Source: Streptomyces abyssomicinicus
GTDB taxonomy: Bacteria; Actinomycetota; Actinomycetes; Streptomycetales; Streptomycetaceae
Assembly (NCBI RefSeq): GCF_008974245.1
Contig: NZ_BBZI01000007.1
Span: 344,567 to 391,603 of the forward strand
Length of the DNA stretch: 47,037 nucleotides
Reading direction: 5' to 3'
Part shown: positions 17,153 through 25,109 of the stretch, one piece after another
Numbering within the stretch: position 1 is the first letter of the stretch
Layout: every line of letters starts with the position of its first letter
Position numbers and translations under genes: made by a program
The notes under the pieces: model-generated
What the model was told of the DNA's origin: nothing
The model's input: only the letters and a program-made list of their open reading frames with translations
Database searches by the model: none

Positions 17153-17308
17153 GGGGGCTCCTGCGAGACGGGTGCTGTCGTACGCGCCACCGTAGCAGGT
17201 ATTGACAGATTGCTGACGGGCGAGAGAAAAAGGAAACACGACAGCCCGACCGGGCCGACCGGGCGACCAGGCCGGCCGGCCCGGGGCCGGTAACAGGAAG
17301 GACGTCCG
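17153..17308. promoter_or_regulatory. Divergent promoter region, ridA / aryl-CoA operon
   Basis: A 156-base region that must drive both ridA (leftward) and the seven-gene operon (rightward). It is AT-richer in the middle and has a rightward TTGACA at 17202-17207, a perfect -35, though no matching -10 is clear. GCTGTCGT (17174-17181) and ACGACAGC (17238-17245) form a spaced inverted repeat around it. This is the natural place for the PaaX regulator to bind. Confidence 0.5.
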
Positions 17309-18148
17309 ATGCGCTTCGCGACCGTCGCCGACGCGACCGGGACCACCACCGCCGCCGTGCTCGACGGGGACACCTGGCGTGCGCTCCCCGCCACAGACCT
17401 GTCGGCCCTGCTCGCGACGGCGCCCGCCGCACCGGCCACGGCGCCGGCGGCGCTCCGGGCCGCCCCGGCCGGCGACGTCCTCGCCGACGCCGTCCCGGTG
17501 CTGCCGCTGCCCGCCCCCCGCAAGGTGATCTGCTGCGGCCTCAACTACGCGGACCACATCCGGGAGACCGGACGCGCGCTGCCGGCCCACCCGACGCTCT
17601 TTCCCAAGTACGCCGACACCCTGACCGGCCCGGGCGACGACATCGTCCTGCCGGCGGGCGTCCAGGCCGACTGGGAGGCCGAGCTCGCCGTCGTCGTCGG
17701 CGCCACCCTGCGGGGCGCGGACCGCCGGACCGCGCTCGCGGGGATCGCCGGCTACACCGTGGCCAACGACATCTCGGTGCGCGACTGGCAGTACCGGACC
17801 CTGGAGTGGTTCCAGGGGAAGGCCTGGGACGCGTCGACGCCCGTCGGGCCGGTCGTGGTGACCCCCGACGAGGCCGATCCCGCCGCCGGCCTGGAGGTCG
17901 TCTGCCGGGTCAACGGCGAGGAGGTGCAGCGCGACAGCACCAGGACCCTGGTCTTCGACCCGGCCGACCTGCTCGCCTACATCTCCGCCTTCACCGTGCT
18001 GCGCCCCGGCGACCTCGTGCTCACCGGCACCCCCGGCGGGGTCGGCGTGGCCCGGGACCCCCAGCGCTTCCTCGCCGACGGCGACGTCGTCGAGACCGAG
18101 ATCAGCGGCATCGGAACCCTCCGCAACACCGTGCGCCTCACCGGCTGA
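17309..18148 (+). CDS. Fumarylacetoacetate hydrolase-family protein
   Basis: A 279-residue enzyme of the FAH superfamily, whose members cleave or isomerise diketo acids in aromatic breakdown. The metal site is intact: DWEAELAVVVG gives glutamates 123 and 125, YTVANDISVRDWQ gives aspartate 154, and the catalytic-lid lysine is in QGKAWDAS (171). GLNYADHIRE supplies a likely catalytic histidine near 83. The N-terminal 65 residues are the usual small extra domain. The ATG at 17309 follows GGAAGGA. It is the first gene of the operon that ends with PaaX. Candidate reactions are hydrolysis of a ring-cleaved beta-diketone, or decarboxylation/isomerisation as in homoprotocatechuate breakdown. Which one applies depends on the ring-opening product, which is unknown. 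Confidence 0.88.
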   Translation: MRFATVADATGTTTAAVLDGDTWRALPATDLSALLATAPAAPATAPAALRAAPAGDVLADAVPVLPLPAPRKVICCGLNYADHIRETGRALPAHPTLFPKYADTLTGPGDDIVLPAGVQADWEAELAVVVGATLRGADRRTALAGIAGYTVANDISVRDWQYRTLEWFQGKAWDASTPVGPVVVTPDEADPAAGLEVVCRVNGEEVQRDSTRTLVFDPADLLAYISAFTVLRPGDLVLTGTPGGVGVARDPQRFLADGDVVETEISGIGTLRNTVRLTG

Positions 18149-18200
18149 GGTCCGGCGCCCGCGAAGCCCCCCTCCCAACCCCGCGCGACAAGGAGCCACC

Positions 18201-18686
18201 ATGGAGCCCGACTTCAGCAAGTACGTCCTCGAAGGGGACAATTCCCTGTACGCGAACGCGAGCGGCCTGGTGGTGCCGGTCGTCACCCGCGGCGGCCAGG
18301 AACCCGGCAACACCGGCCAGTCCGAGGGCGCCAGCCGGATCTCCGGGGTCGGCCCCCAGCACACCCCGGCCACCAGGATCTGGTTCGGCAAGGTCAGCAA
18401 CGACGCCGGCTACCGCTCCGTGCCCCACCACCACGGCGAGGCCGAGACCGGCGGCTACGTGCTCTCGGGCCGGGCGCGCATCTACTTCGGCGCCAGGTTC
18501 GAGGACTACATCGACATGGCCGAGGGCGACTGGGTGTTCGTCCCGCCGTTCATGCCGCACGTCGAGTGCAACCTCGACCGCAACAAGCCGCTGACCTGGA
18601 TGACCACCCGCACGCCGGAGAACATCGTCGTCAACCTCCCCCAGGTCACCGACGCCGACCTGCGCGACTGGACGGAGCGGCCCTGA
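18201..18686 (+). CDS. Single-domain cupin, possible ring-modifying dioxygenase
   Basis: A 161-residue cupin with both metal-binding motifs. Motif 1 is PHHHGEAETGGYVLSG, giving histidines 76 and 78 and glutamate 82. Motif 2 is GDWVFVPPFMPHVECN, giving histidine 120. Such proteins bind iron or manganese and act as dioxygenases, isomerases or sugar-type binding proteins. Gentisate dioxygenases are about twice this long with two cupin domains, so this is not a standard one. It is about the size of bacterial 3-hydroxyanthranilate dioxygenase, but the second motif differs. AAGGAG precedes the ATG at 18201. Its stop overlaps the TesB start by one base. The likely role is acting on a ring intermediate from the monooxygenase, together with the FAH-family enzyme; this is inference. 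Confidence 0.82.
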   Translation: MEPDFSKYVLEGDNSLYANASGLVVPVVTRGGQEPGNTGQSEGASRISGVGPQHTPATRIWFGKVSNDAGYRSVPHHHGEAETGGYVLSGRARIYFGARFEDYIDMAEGDWVFVPPFMPHVECNLDRNKPLTWMTTRTPENIVVNLPQVTDADLRDWTERP

Positions 18687-19621
18687 TGACCGACATCACC
18701 TCCGAGACCTTCACCGCCGCCGTCACCCTGACCCCCGCCGAACCCGAGCACTTCGACCGCGCGTTCACCGCGGTCACCCAGCCCTGCCCCTGGCCCAAGG
18801 CCTACGGCGGCGACCTGGTCGCCCAGGCCGCGGCCGCCGCCATGCGCACCGTCGAGGACGGCAAGACGCTGCACTCCACGCACTCCTACTTCATGCGCCC
18901 CGCCGAGATCGGCGCCGAGGTGCGCTACGAGGTGGAGGTGCTGCGCGACGGCCGGGGGTACGCGACCCGGCAGGTCCGCGGCTACCAGAACGGCAAGGCC
19001 CTGTACGTCTGCCTGGCCAACTTCGCGGCCGGTGAGCCCGGCGCCGGATACGCCGCCGAGGTCCCGGCCCGGCTGGGCGCCGACGGCCCGCCCGCCCCCG
19101 AGGAACTCCCCAGCGCCGCCGAACACCTCGAGGGCCGCACCGGCGGGACGATGACCGATACGTCCAAGGCGTACTGGTCGGCGGGCCGCTCCTTCGACAT
19201 GCGGCACGTGCCCGGCCCGGTGTACCTCACCGTGGAGGGCGAGCGGACGCCCCACCAGGCGGTCTGGGTCAGGCCGTTCGACGCGCTCAGGCCAGTCGAC
19301 GGGCTCACCGACGCCCAGCGGGACACCGCGGCCCTCGCCTACGTCTGCGACTACACGATCCTGGAGCCGGTGCTGCGCGTGCTCGGCCTGCCCTGGGCGC
19401 GGGAGGGCCTCGTCACCGCCAGCCTCGACCACGCCATGTGGTTCCACCGCGCCCCGCGGCCGGGCACGGTGGACGGCTGGCTGCTCTACGCCCAGCAGGC
19501 CGTCGCCGCCGACGCGGGACGCGGCCTCGCCGCGGGCCGCTTCTTCACGCCCGACGGCACCCATCTGGCCACCGTGGTCCAGGAAGGGATGATCCGCGCC
19601 CCCCAGGGAGGACGGCGATGA
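18686..19621 (+). CDS. Acyl-CoA thioesterase II (TesB family)
   Basis: A 311-residue double-hotdog thioesterase. The first hotdog holds GGDLVAQAAAAAMRTV and LHSTHSYFMRPAEIGAEVRYEVEVLRDGRGYATRQV. The second holds the TesB active-site motif TASLDHAMWFHR with its catalytic aspartate, and RFFTPDGTHLATVVQEGMIR near the end. It hydrolyses CoA esters, freeing CoA and a carboxylic acid. The ATG at 18686 overlaps the cupin stop (TGATG), and its own stop overlaps the start of the CoA ligase. In this operon it may release CoA from a late ring-cleaved intermediate or clear stalled aryl-CoA. A second thioesterase of a different fold family is encoded four genes on, so the pathway has two CoA-release points. 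Confidence 0.9.
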   Translation: MTDITSETFTAAVTLTPAEPEHFDRAFTAVTQPCPWPKAYGGDLVAQAAAAAMRTVEDGKTLHSTHSYFMRPAEIGAEVRYEVEVLRDGRGYATRQVRGYQNGKALYVCLANFAAGEPGAGYAAEVPARLGADGPPAPEELPSAAEHLEGRTGGTMTDTSKAYWSAGRSFDMRHVPGPVYLTVEGERTPHQAVWVRPFDALRPVDGLTDAQRDTAALAYVCDYTILEPVLRVLGLPWAREGLVTASLDHAMWFHRAPRPGTVDGWLLYAQQAVAADAGRGLAAGRFFTPDGTHLATVVQEGMIRAPQGGRR

Positions 19622-21255
19622 CCCTCTCCCCCTCCGGCCACACCGACACCTTCGCGCGCGACCACCTCCCGCCGGCCGGGCAGTGGCCCGTGCTGGAGTT
19701 CACCACCGAGCAGCTCCACCACCCGCAGCGCCTCAACGCCGCCGCCGAACTGGCCGACCGCGCGGTCGACCGGTTCGGCCCGGACCGGCCCGCGCTGCGC
19801 ACCCCCGACGGCACGCTGTGGACGTACGGCGAGCTGCGGCGGCGGGCCGACCAGGTCGCCCAGGTGCTCACCGAGGACCTCGGCCTGGTCCCCGGCAACC
19901 GGGTGCTGCTGCGGTCCCCCAACACCCCCTGGACCGTGGCCGCCTGGCTGGGGGTGCTCAAGGCGGGCGGCGTCGTCGTCACCACGGTGCCCGCCCTGCG
20001 GGCCCGCGAACTGGCGCCGATCGTGGAGAAGACGCGGCCCGCCGTCGCCCTGGTCGACCACCGCTTCCTCGACGACGTGCTCACCGTCCGCGCGACGCAC
20101 GCGCCGGACCTTACCGTCGTCCCCCACGGCGGAGACACGGCCGACGACCTGAGCAGCCGCGCCGCGCGGAAGGAGGGCCGGTTCACCGCGGCCGACACCG
20201 CCGCGGACGACGTCGCGCTGTTCGGGCCCACCTCCGGCAGCACCGGCGTCCCGAAGATCACCGTCCACTTCCACCGCGACATCCTGTCCATCGACCACAC
20301 CTTCGGACAGCACACGCTCCGGCTGCGCCCCGACGACCTGGTCGCCTGCACCGCGCCCCTCGCCTTCACCTTCGGCCTGGGCATGCTGGTCGTCTTCACC
20401 CTCCGGGCGGGCGCCTGCGCCTTCCTCACCGAGACGGCCCCTCCGGCGCGGCTCGCCGAGCTGGTGGCCGAACACGGCGTCACCGTCCTGGCCACCGCCC
20501 CGACCGCCTACCGGCAGATCCTCACCTCCGGCGCCGGCGAGCGGCTGACCGGACTGCGCACGGCGGTCAGCGCGGGCGAGCACATCCCGCGGGTCCTGTG
20601 GGAGGAACTGCGCGACCGGCTCGGCATCGAGATCGTCGACGGGATCGGCGCCACCGAGATGCTGCACATCTTCATCTCGGCCGCCGGCGACGACATCCGC
20701 CCGGGCGCGACCGGCCGGCCGGTCCCCGGCTACCGCGCCACCGTCCTCGGCCCCGACGGTGAGGAGGTGGGCCCCGGCGTCGCGGGGCGGCTGGCCGTGA
20801 TCGGCCCGGTCGGCTGCCGCTACCTCGACGACGAACGCCAGGCCGCCTACGTCGTCAACGGCTGGAACGTCACCGGCGACACCTTCCGCCGCGACGAGGA
20901 CGGCTACTTCTGGTACGAGGCGCGCGACGACAGCATCATCCTGTCGTCCGGCTACAACATCGCCGGCCCCGAGGTCGAGGCCGCGATCGACACCCACCAG
21001 GACGTCCTGGAGTCGGCGGTCGTCGCCGCCCCCGACCCCGAACGGGGCTCCGTGGTCTGCGCGTTCGTCGTCCTGCGCGACGGCGTCGCCGGGGACCAGG
21101 CGAAGGCCAAGGAGATCCAGGACCACGTCAAGCAGCAGATCGCGCCGTACAAGTACCCGCGCGACCTGCGCTTCACCGACTCGCTGCCGCGCAATCCGAG
21201 CGGCAAGCTCCAGCACTTCAAGCTGCGTCAGCTCGTGGAGGCACAGACATCATGA
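19618..21255 (+). CDS. 2-aminobenzoate-CoA ligase-like enzyme
   Basis: A 545-residue member of the adenylate-forming (ANL) superfamily, close to benzoate- and 2-aminobenzoate-CoA ligases. It would activate an aromatic acid with ATP and CoA. Motifs: the phosphate loop GPTSGSTGVPK, the A5-like GIGATEMLHIFIS, the hinge-region DDSIILSSGYNIAGPEVE, and the catalytic lysine in NPSGKLQHFKL near the C-terminus. The GIGATEM element with LHIF after it is typical of benzoate-type ligases. The ATG at 19618 follows GGGAGG and overlaps the TesB stop; the stop overlaps the start of the monooxygenase/reductase by four bases. That coupling makes anthranilate (2-aminobenzoate) the best substrate guess, with salicylate as the alternative because related fused enzymes are often named for salicylyl-CoA. 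Confidence 0.87.
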   Translation: MTLSPSGHTDTFARDHLPPAGQWPVLEFTTEQLHHPQRLNAAAELADRAVDRFGPDRPALRTPDGTLWTYGELRRRADQVAQVLTEDLGLVPGNRVLLRSPNTPWTVAAWLGVLKAGGVVVTTVPALRARELAPIVEKTRPAVALVDHRFLDDVLTVRATHAPDLTVVPHGGDTADDLSSRAARKEGRFTAADTAADDVALFGPTSGSTGVPKITVHFHRDILSIDHTFGQHTLRLRPDDLVACTAPLAFTFGLGMLVVFTLRAGACAFLTETAPPARLAELVAEHGVTVLATAPTAYRQILTSGAGERLTGLRTAVSAGEHIPRVLWEELRDRLGIEIVDGIGATEMLHIFISAAGDDIRPGATGRPVPGYRATVLGPDGEEVGPGVAGRLAVIGPVGCRYLDDERQAAYVVNGWNVTGDTFRRDEDGYFWYEARDDSIILSSGYNIAGPEVEAAIDTHQDVLESAVVAAPDPERGSVVCAFVVLRDGVAGDQAKAKEIQDHVKQQIAPYKYPRDLRFTDSLPRNPSGKLQHFKLRQLVEAQTS

Positions 21256-23627
21256 GGATCGCGATCGCCGGCGGCGGCCCCGGAGGCCTCTACTTCGCCG
21301 CCCTGATGAAGCAGCTCGACCCGGCCCACGAGGTCACCGTCTGGGAGCGCAACGCGCCCGACGACACCTTCGGGTTCGGCGTGGTGTTCTCCGACGAGAC
21401 GCTCGGCGCCATCGACAACGCCGACGAGACCGTCCACGCCAGGATGGAGAGCCGCTTCGCCCGCTGGACCGACATCGACATCGATGTCGACGGCCGGCCG
21501 TTCACCGTCGGAGGCCAGGGCTTCGCGGCGATGAGCCGCAAGGAACTGCTGCGGATCCTCCAGGAGCGGGCCGCCGAACTCGGCGTCGTCGTCCACCACC
21601 GCCGCGAGGCCCCGGACGTGGACGAGCTGCGGCAGTCCCACGACCTGGTGGTCGCCGCCGACGGCCTCAACTCCGCCGTCCGCACCAAGTACGCGGACGC
21701 CTTCCGGCCCTCGCTCGACCGGCGGCGCAACAAGTACATCTGGCTGGGCACCGACCTGGTCTTCGAGGCGTTCCAGTTCTTCGTCAAGCAGACGGAGTGG
21801 GGCACCATGCAGATCCACGGCTACCCGTACTCCGACGCCGGGTCCACCTTCATCGTGGAGATGCACGAGGACGTGTGGCGGCGCGCCGGGTTCGACCGGA
21901 CCGAGGCGGAGATCTTCCCGCCCGGTGTCTCCGACGAGTACGCCGTCGCCCGGATCGCCGAGATCTTCGCCGACGAGCTGAAGGGCCACCGGGTCCTCAC
22001 CAACAACTCGAAGTGGCTGAACTTCACCACGGTCCGCAACGAACGCTGGCACGACGGCAACGTCGTGCTGCTCGGCGACGCCGCCCACACCGCGCACTTC
22101 TCGATCGGTTCCGGCACCAAGCTCGCCATGGAGGACGCCCTCGCGCTCGCCGCCTGCCTGCACGAGAACGCGGGCGTCGCCGAGGCGCTGGAGGCCTACC
22201 AGGCCGAGCGCAAGCCGGTCGTCGAGTCGACCCAGCGGGCGGCGCAGGCGTCGCTGGAGTGGTTCGAGAACATCGGCATGTACGCCGGACAGGACCCGGC
22301 CCAGTTCGTCTTCAACCTGCTCACCCGCTCCCGCCGGATCACCTTCGAGAACCTCAAGGAGCGCGACGCCGCCTTCGCGGACCTGATGCAGGAGGAGTTC
22401 GCCCGGCACCAGCAGGCACCCGGCGCCGCTCCGGCCATGTTCCAGCCCGTCCGGATCGGCGAGCTGGAACTGAAGAACCGCGTCGTCGTCTCCCCGATGG
22501 ACATGTACTCCTCCGTCGAGGGCGTGCCGGGGGACTTCCACCTGGTGCACCTGGGCTCCAAGGCGCTCGGCGGGGCCGGCCTGGTGATGAGCGAGATGGT
22601 CTGCGTGTCACCCGAGGGCCGGATCACCCCCGGCTGCCCCGGACTGTGGACCGACGAGCAGGGCGACGCCTGGCGCCGGGTCACCGACTTCGTCCACGAG
22701 AACACCACCGGCAGGATCGGGCTGCAGCTCGGCCACTCCGGCCGCAAGGGATCGACGCGGCTCATGTGGGACGGCATCGACCAGCCGCTGGAGGACGGCA
22801 ACTGGGAGGTGATCGGCCCCTCCCCGATCCCCTACGGCAGCGGCTGCCACACCCCCCGGGAGATGACCCGCGAGGACATGGACCGGGTGGTCGCCGACTT
22901 CACCGCGGCCGCCGTACGCGGGGTGCGCGCCGGGTTCGACCTGATCGAGGTGCACGCGGCCCACGGCTACCTGCTGTCGTCCTTCCTCTCCCCGGTCGCC
23001 AACCGGCGCACCGACGAGTACGGGGGCACGCCGGAGAACCGGCTGCGGTTCCCCCTGGAGGTCTTCGACGCGGTGCGGTCCGCGGTCCCGGACGAGATCC
23101 CGGTGATCGTCCGCGTCTCGGCGACCGACTGGGTCCCGGACGGCAACACCGCCGAGGACGCCGTGGAGATCGCCCGCGCCTTCGTCGAACACGGCGCGGC
23201 CGCGATCGACGTCTCCTCCGGCCAGGTCACCAAGGACGAGAAGCCCGCCTTCGGGCGCTCGTACCAGACGCCGTTCGCCGACATGATCCGCCACCGGGTG
23301 GCCGCCCCGGCCGGCGTGCGGGTGATCGCCGTCGGAGCGATCTCCTCCTACGACGACGTCAACTCCATCCTGCTCGCCGGACGGGCGGACCTGTGCGCCC
23401 TGGGCCGCACCCACCTCCACAACCCGCAGTGGACGCTCCAGGCGGCGGCCGCGCAGGAGTACCGGGGCAGCGGGGCCCAGTGGCCGGTGCAGTGGAAGGC
23501 AGGCAGCCGCAGGCCGCCGGCGTCGCGTACCGACAAGGTGCCGCCGCGGCTGTCCCTGCTGCGCCCGGGCGGCGACGACGCCGTGCACGTGCGGTGGACG
23601 CCCGGCCGCGACACGGTGTCCCCGTGA
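21252..23627 (+). CDS. 2-aminobenzoyl-CoA monooxygenase/reductase (fused)
   Basis: A 791-residue fusion of two flavoenzymes. Residues 1 to about 390 are a group A FAD monooxygenase, with AGGGPGGLYFA at the start (FAD Rossmann motif) and GDAAHTAHFSIGSGTKLAMEDA (second FAD motif). Residues from about 397 to 765 are an Old Yellow Enzyme barrel with QLGHSGRKG and VHAAHGYLLSSFLSPVANRR. The combination is that of 2-aminobenzoyl-CoA monooxygenase/reductase, which hydroxylates and then reduces anthraniloyl-CoA to a non-aromatic 2-amino-5-oxocyclohexene CoA ester. Databases often label such fusions salicylyl-CoA 5-hydroxylase/oxidoreductase. The start overlaps the ligase stop, and its stop overlaps the next thioesterase. 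It is the key enzyme that defines the operon as an aerobic CoA-dependent aryl pathway. Confidence 0.9.
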   Translation: MRIAIAGGGPGGLYFAALMKQLDPAHEVTVWERNAPDDTFGFGVVFSDETLGAIDNADETVHARMESRFARWTDIDIDVDGRPFTVGGQGFAAMSRKELLRILQERAAELGVVVHHRREAPDVDELRQSHDLVVAADGLNSAVRTKYADAFRPSLDRRRNKYIWLGTDLVFEAFQFFVKQTEWGTMQIHGYPYSDAGSTFIVEMHEDVWRRAGFDRTEAEIFPPGVSDEYAVARIAEIFADELKGHRVLTNNSKWLNFTTVRNERWHDGNVVLLGDAAHTAHFSIGSGTKLAMEDALALAACLHENAGVAEALEAYQAERKPVVESTQRAAQASLEWFENIGMYAGQDPAQFVFNLLTRSRRITFENLKERDAAFADLMQEEFARHQQAPGAAPAMFQPVRIGELELKNRVVVSPMDMYSSVEGVPGDFHLVHLGSKALGGAGLVMSEMVCVSPEGRITPGCPGLWTDEQGDAWRRVTDFVHENTTGRIGLQLGHSGRKGSTRLMWDGIDQPLEDGNWEVIGPSPIPYGSGCHTPREMTREDMDRVVADFTAAAVRGVRAGFDLIEVHAAHGYLLSSFLSPVANRRTDEYGGTPENRLRFPLEVFDAVRSAVPDEIPVIVRVSATDWVPDGNTAEDAVEIARAFVEHGAAAIDVSSGQVTKDEKPAFGRSYQTPFADMIRHRVAAPAGVRVIAVGAISSYDDVNSILLAGRADLCALGRTHLHNPQWTLQAAAAQEYRGSGAQWPVQWKAGSRRPPASRTDKVPPRLSLLRPGGDDAVHVRWTPGRDTVSP

Positions 23628-24112
23628 CCACCGCCCAGCAGGACGGCGCACCCGGCGCGGCCGTCAGGCCCGCCGGTGTGCACCGGACCCGGATCGAGTG
23701 GATCGACACGGACGCGGCCGGCATCTACCACAACAGCACCGTCGTGCGCTTCGTGGAGGCCGCGGAGGCCTCGCTCATGCGGGAGCGGGGCCTGCACGGC
23801 TACTTCCCGGCCGCTCCCCGGGTGCGCTACGAGGCCGACTTCGAGGCGCCCCTCTTCTTCGGCCAGGAGGTCCGGACGGTCGTGGAGCTGGTGCGCGTCG
23901 GCACCGCGTCGATGACCTTCGGCTTCGAGGTGTGGGGCGAGGAGTTCGACGGCCGTCCGGCCCGCCGGGCCGCGCGCGGCTCCTACGTGACCGTGCACGT
24001 CGGACAGGGCGCGCACGGCGACGCCTCGGCGGTGCCGTGGCCCCGGGAGTGGGTCACCGCATTGGCCGGACCGGGTGCGGGCCGGGTGCCGCCGGTCCGG
24101 CATACTGGCTGA
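23624..24112 (+). CDS. Hotdog thioesterase, 4-hydroxybenzoyl-CoA type
   Basis: A 162-residue single-hotdog acyl-CoA thioesterase. The active-site region WIDTDAAGIYHNSTVVRFVEAAE matches the 4-hydroxybenzoyl-CoA thioesterase pattern, with the acidic residue close to the N-terminus. The start is a GTG at 23624 that overlaps the stop of the monooxygenase/reductase (GTGA), so it is translationally coupled. One base separates its stop from the PaaX ATG. It may release a free aromatic or alicyclic acid from the product of the fused enzyme. Alternatively it may be a safety valve that frees CoA from dead-end aryl-CoA, as in phenylacetate and benzoate CoA pathways. Confidence 0.88.
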   Translation: MTTAQQDGAPGAAVRPAGVHRTRIEWIDTDAAGIYHNSTVVRFVEAAEASLMRERGLHGYFPAAPRVRYEADFEAPLFFGQEVRTVVELVRVGTASMTFGFEVWGEEFDGRPARRAARGSYVTVHVGQGAHGDASAVPWPREWVTALAGPGAGRVPPVRHTG

Positions 24113-24113
24113 A

Positions 24114-25001
24114 ATGACCGAGACCAAGGGCACCCCGACCGCCGCCGCCGCGCCCGCCGGCCGTTCGCGGACGGTGCTCGTCAGCTTCCTCGGCTCGGTC
24201 GTCCGCAAGATGGGCGGCTGGATGCCGATCGCGGGCACCGTGGCGCTGCTGGCCGAGACGGGTCTCGACGCGGCCAGCGTGCGCACCGCGGTCTTCCGGC
24301 TCAAGAGGCGCGGCTGGCTGGTCGCGGAGACCCGCGCGGGCATGCGCGGCTACACGCTGACGCCGGCCGCGCTGGACGCGCTCGCCGAGGGCGACCAGGT
24401 CATCTGGCACGCCCGCGAGCCCGCCGACCTGGGCGACGGCTGGTGCTTCGTCAATTTCTCCGTGCCCGAGTCCGCGCGCTCCCTGCGCCACCAGCTGACC
24501 GCGCACCTGACCTCCCTCGGGTTCGGCAACATCGGCTCGGCGGTGTGGATCGCCCCCGCGCGGATGCTCCCGGCCGCCCGGCGCGCCATCACCGAACTCG
24601 ACCTCACCCGGTACTGCGCCGTCTTCGTCGGCGACTACGTGGCGGGCCAGGACCTGCACACCATGGTGCGCAACGGCTGGGACCTGGACGAGATCGACGG
24701 GCGCTACCGGGAGTTCGTCACGCGGTACGGGGCCGAGGCGGAACGGCTCGCCGCGTCCGCGGTGATCGAGGGCGAGCACGCCTTCGTCACCTATCTCTCC
24801 GTGCTCGACCACTGGCGCAAACTGCCCTTCCGTGACCCCGGCCTGCCCCGTGAGGTGCTGGCAGAGGACTGGGCCGGTCCGGCCGCGGTCCGGCTCTTCG
24901 AGCGGCTGGTGGCCCTGCTGGAGGGCCGGGCGCTGGCGCACGCCGCACCGCACTGGTCGGCCCGGACCACGCCCGGCAAGGGCGGCGAGCGCGGCGCCTG
25001 A
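24114..25001 (+). CDS. PaaX-family transcriptional regulator
   Basis: A 295-residue repressor of the PaaX family, known from phenylacetate catabolism where it releases DNA on binding phenylacetyl-CoA. The N-terminal winged helix is visible as GWMPIAGTVALLAETGLDAASVRTAVFRLKRRGWL at about residues 38-73. The central and C-terminal PaaX domains follow (YTLTPAALDAL; WCFVNFSVPESARSLRHQL; GNIGSAVWIAP; DHWRKLPFRDPGLPREVLAEDW). The ATG at 24114 begins one base after the thioesterase stop. As the last gene of the operon, before a strong terminator, it probably controls the operon and divergent ridA. An aryl-CoA such as anthraniloyl-CoA is the likely effector, by analogy. Confidence 0.92.
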   Translation: MTETKGTPTAAAAPAGRSRTVLVSFLGSVVRKMGGWMPIAGTVALLAETGLDAASVRTAVFRLKRRGWLVAETRAGMRGYTLTPAALDALAEGDQVIWHAREPADLGDGWCFVNFSVPESARSLRHQLTAHLTSLGFGNIGSAVWIAPARMLPAARRAITELDLTRYCAVFVGDYVAGQDLHTMVRNGWDLDEIDGRYREFVTRYGAEAERLAASAVIEGEHAFVTYLSVLDHWRKLPFRDPGLPREVLAEDWAGPAAVRLFERLVALLEGRALAHAAPHWSARTTPGKGGERGA

Positions 25002-25033
25002 CCCGTCCGCGCCCGGGCCGCGGGGCACGGGAG

Positions 25034-25089
25034 AGCCCCGGGGCCCGGTGAGGGCGGAGTCCGTTCCGCCGTCACCGGGCCCCGGGGCT
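25034..25089. terminator. Terminator between PaaX and the oxidoreductase genes
   Basis: A 25-bp stem with one mismatch (25034-25058 with 25065-25089) around the six-base loop GTCCGT. It lies 32 bases after the PaaX stop and 20 bases after the stop of the convergent oxidoreductase beta gene, so it serves both. Confidence 0.88.
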
Positions 25090-25109
25090 TCCCGCCGTCC
25101 GGGGCCGTG

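Noticed and set aside
16724..18400. A long minus-strand frame that would extend RidA to 558 residues
   Set aside because: The RidA domain begins at 17152 with a good ribosome site. The added part is antisense to the FAH-family gene.
17309..23627. Plain salicylate-gentisate pathway
   Set aside because: The fused enzyme is often labelled salicylyl-CoA 5-hydroxylase, but the cupin is too short for gentisate dioxygenase, and RidA, iorAB and the cyclase point to a nitrogen-containing ring. It remains an alternative.
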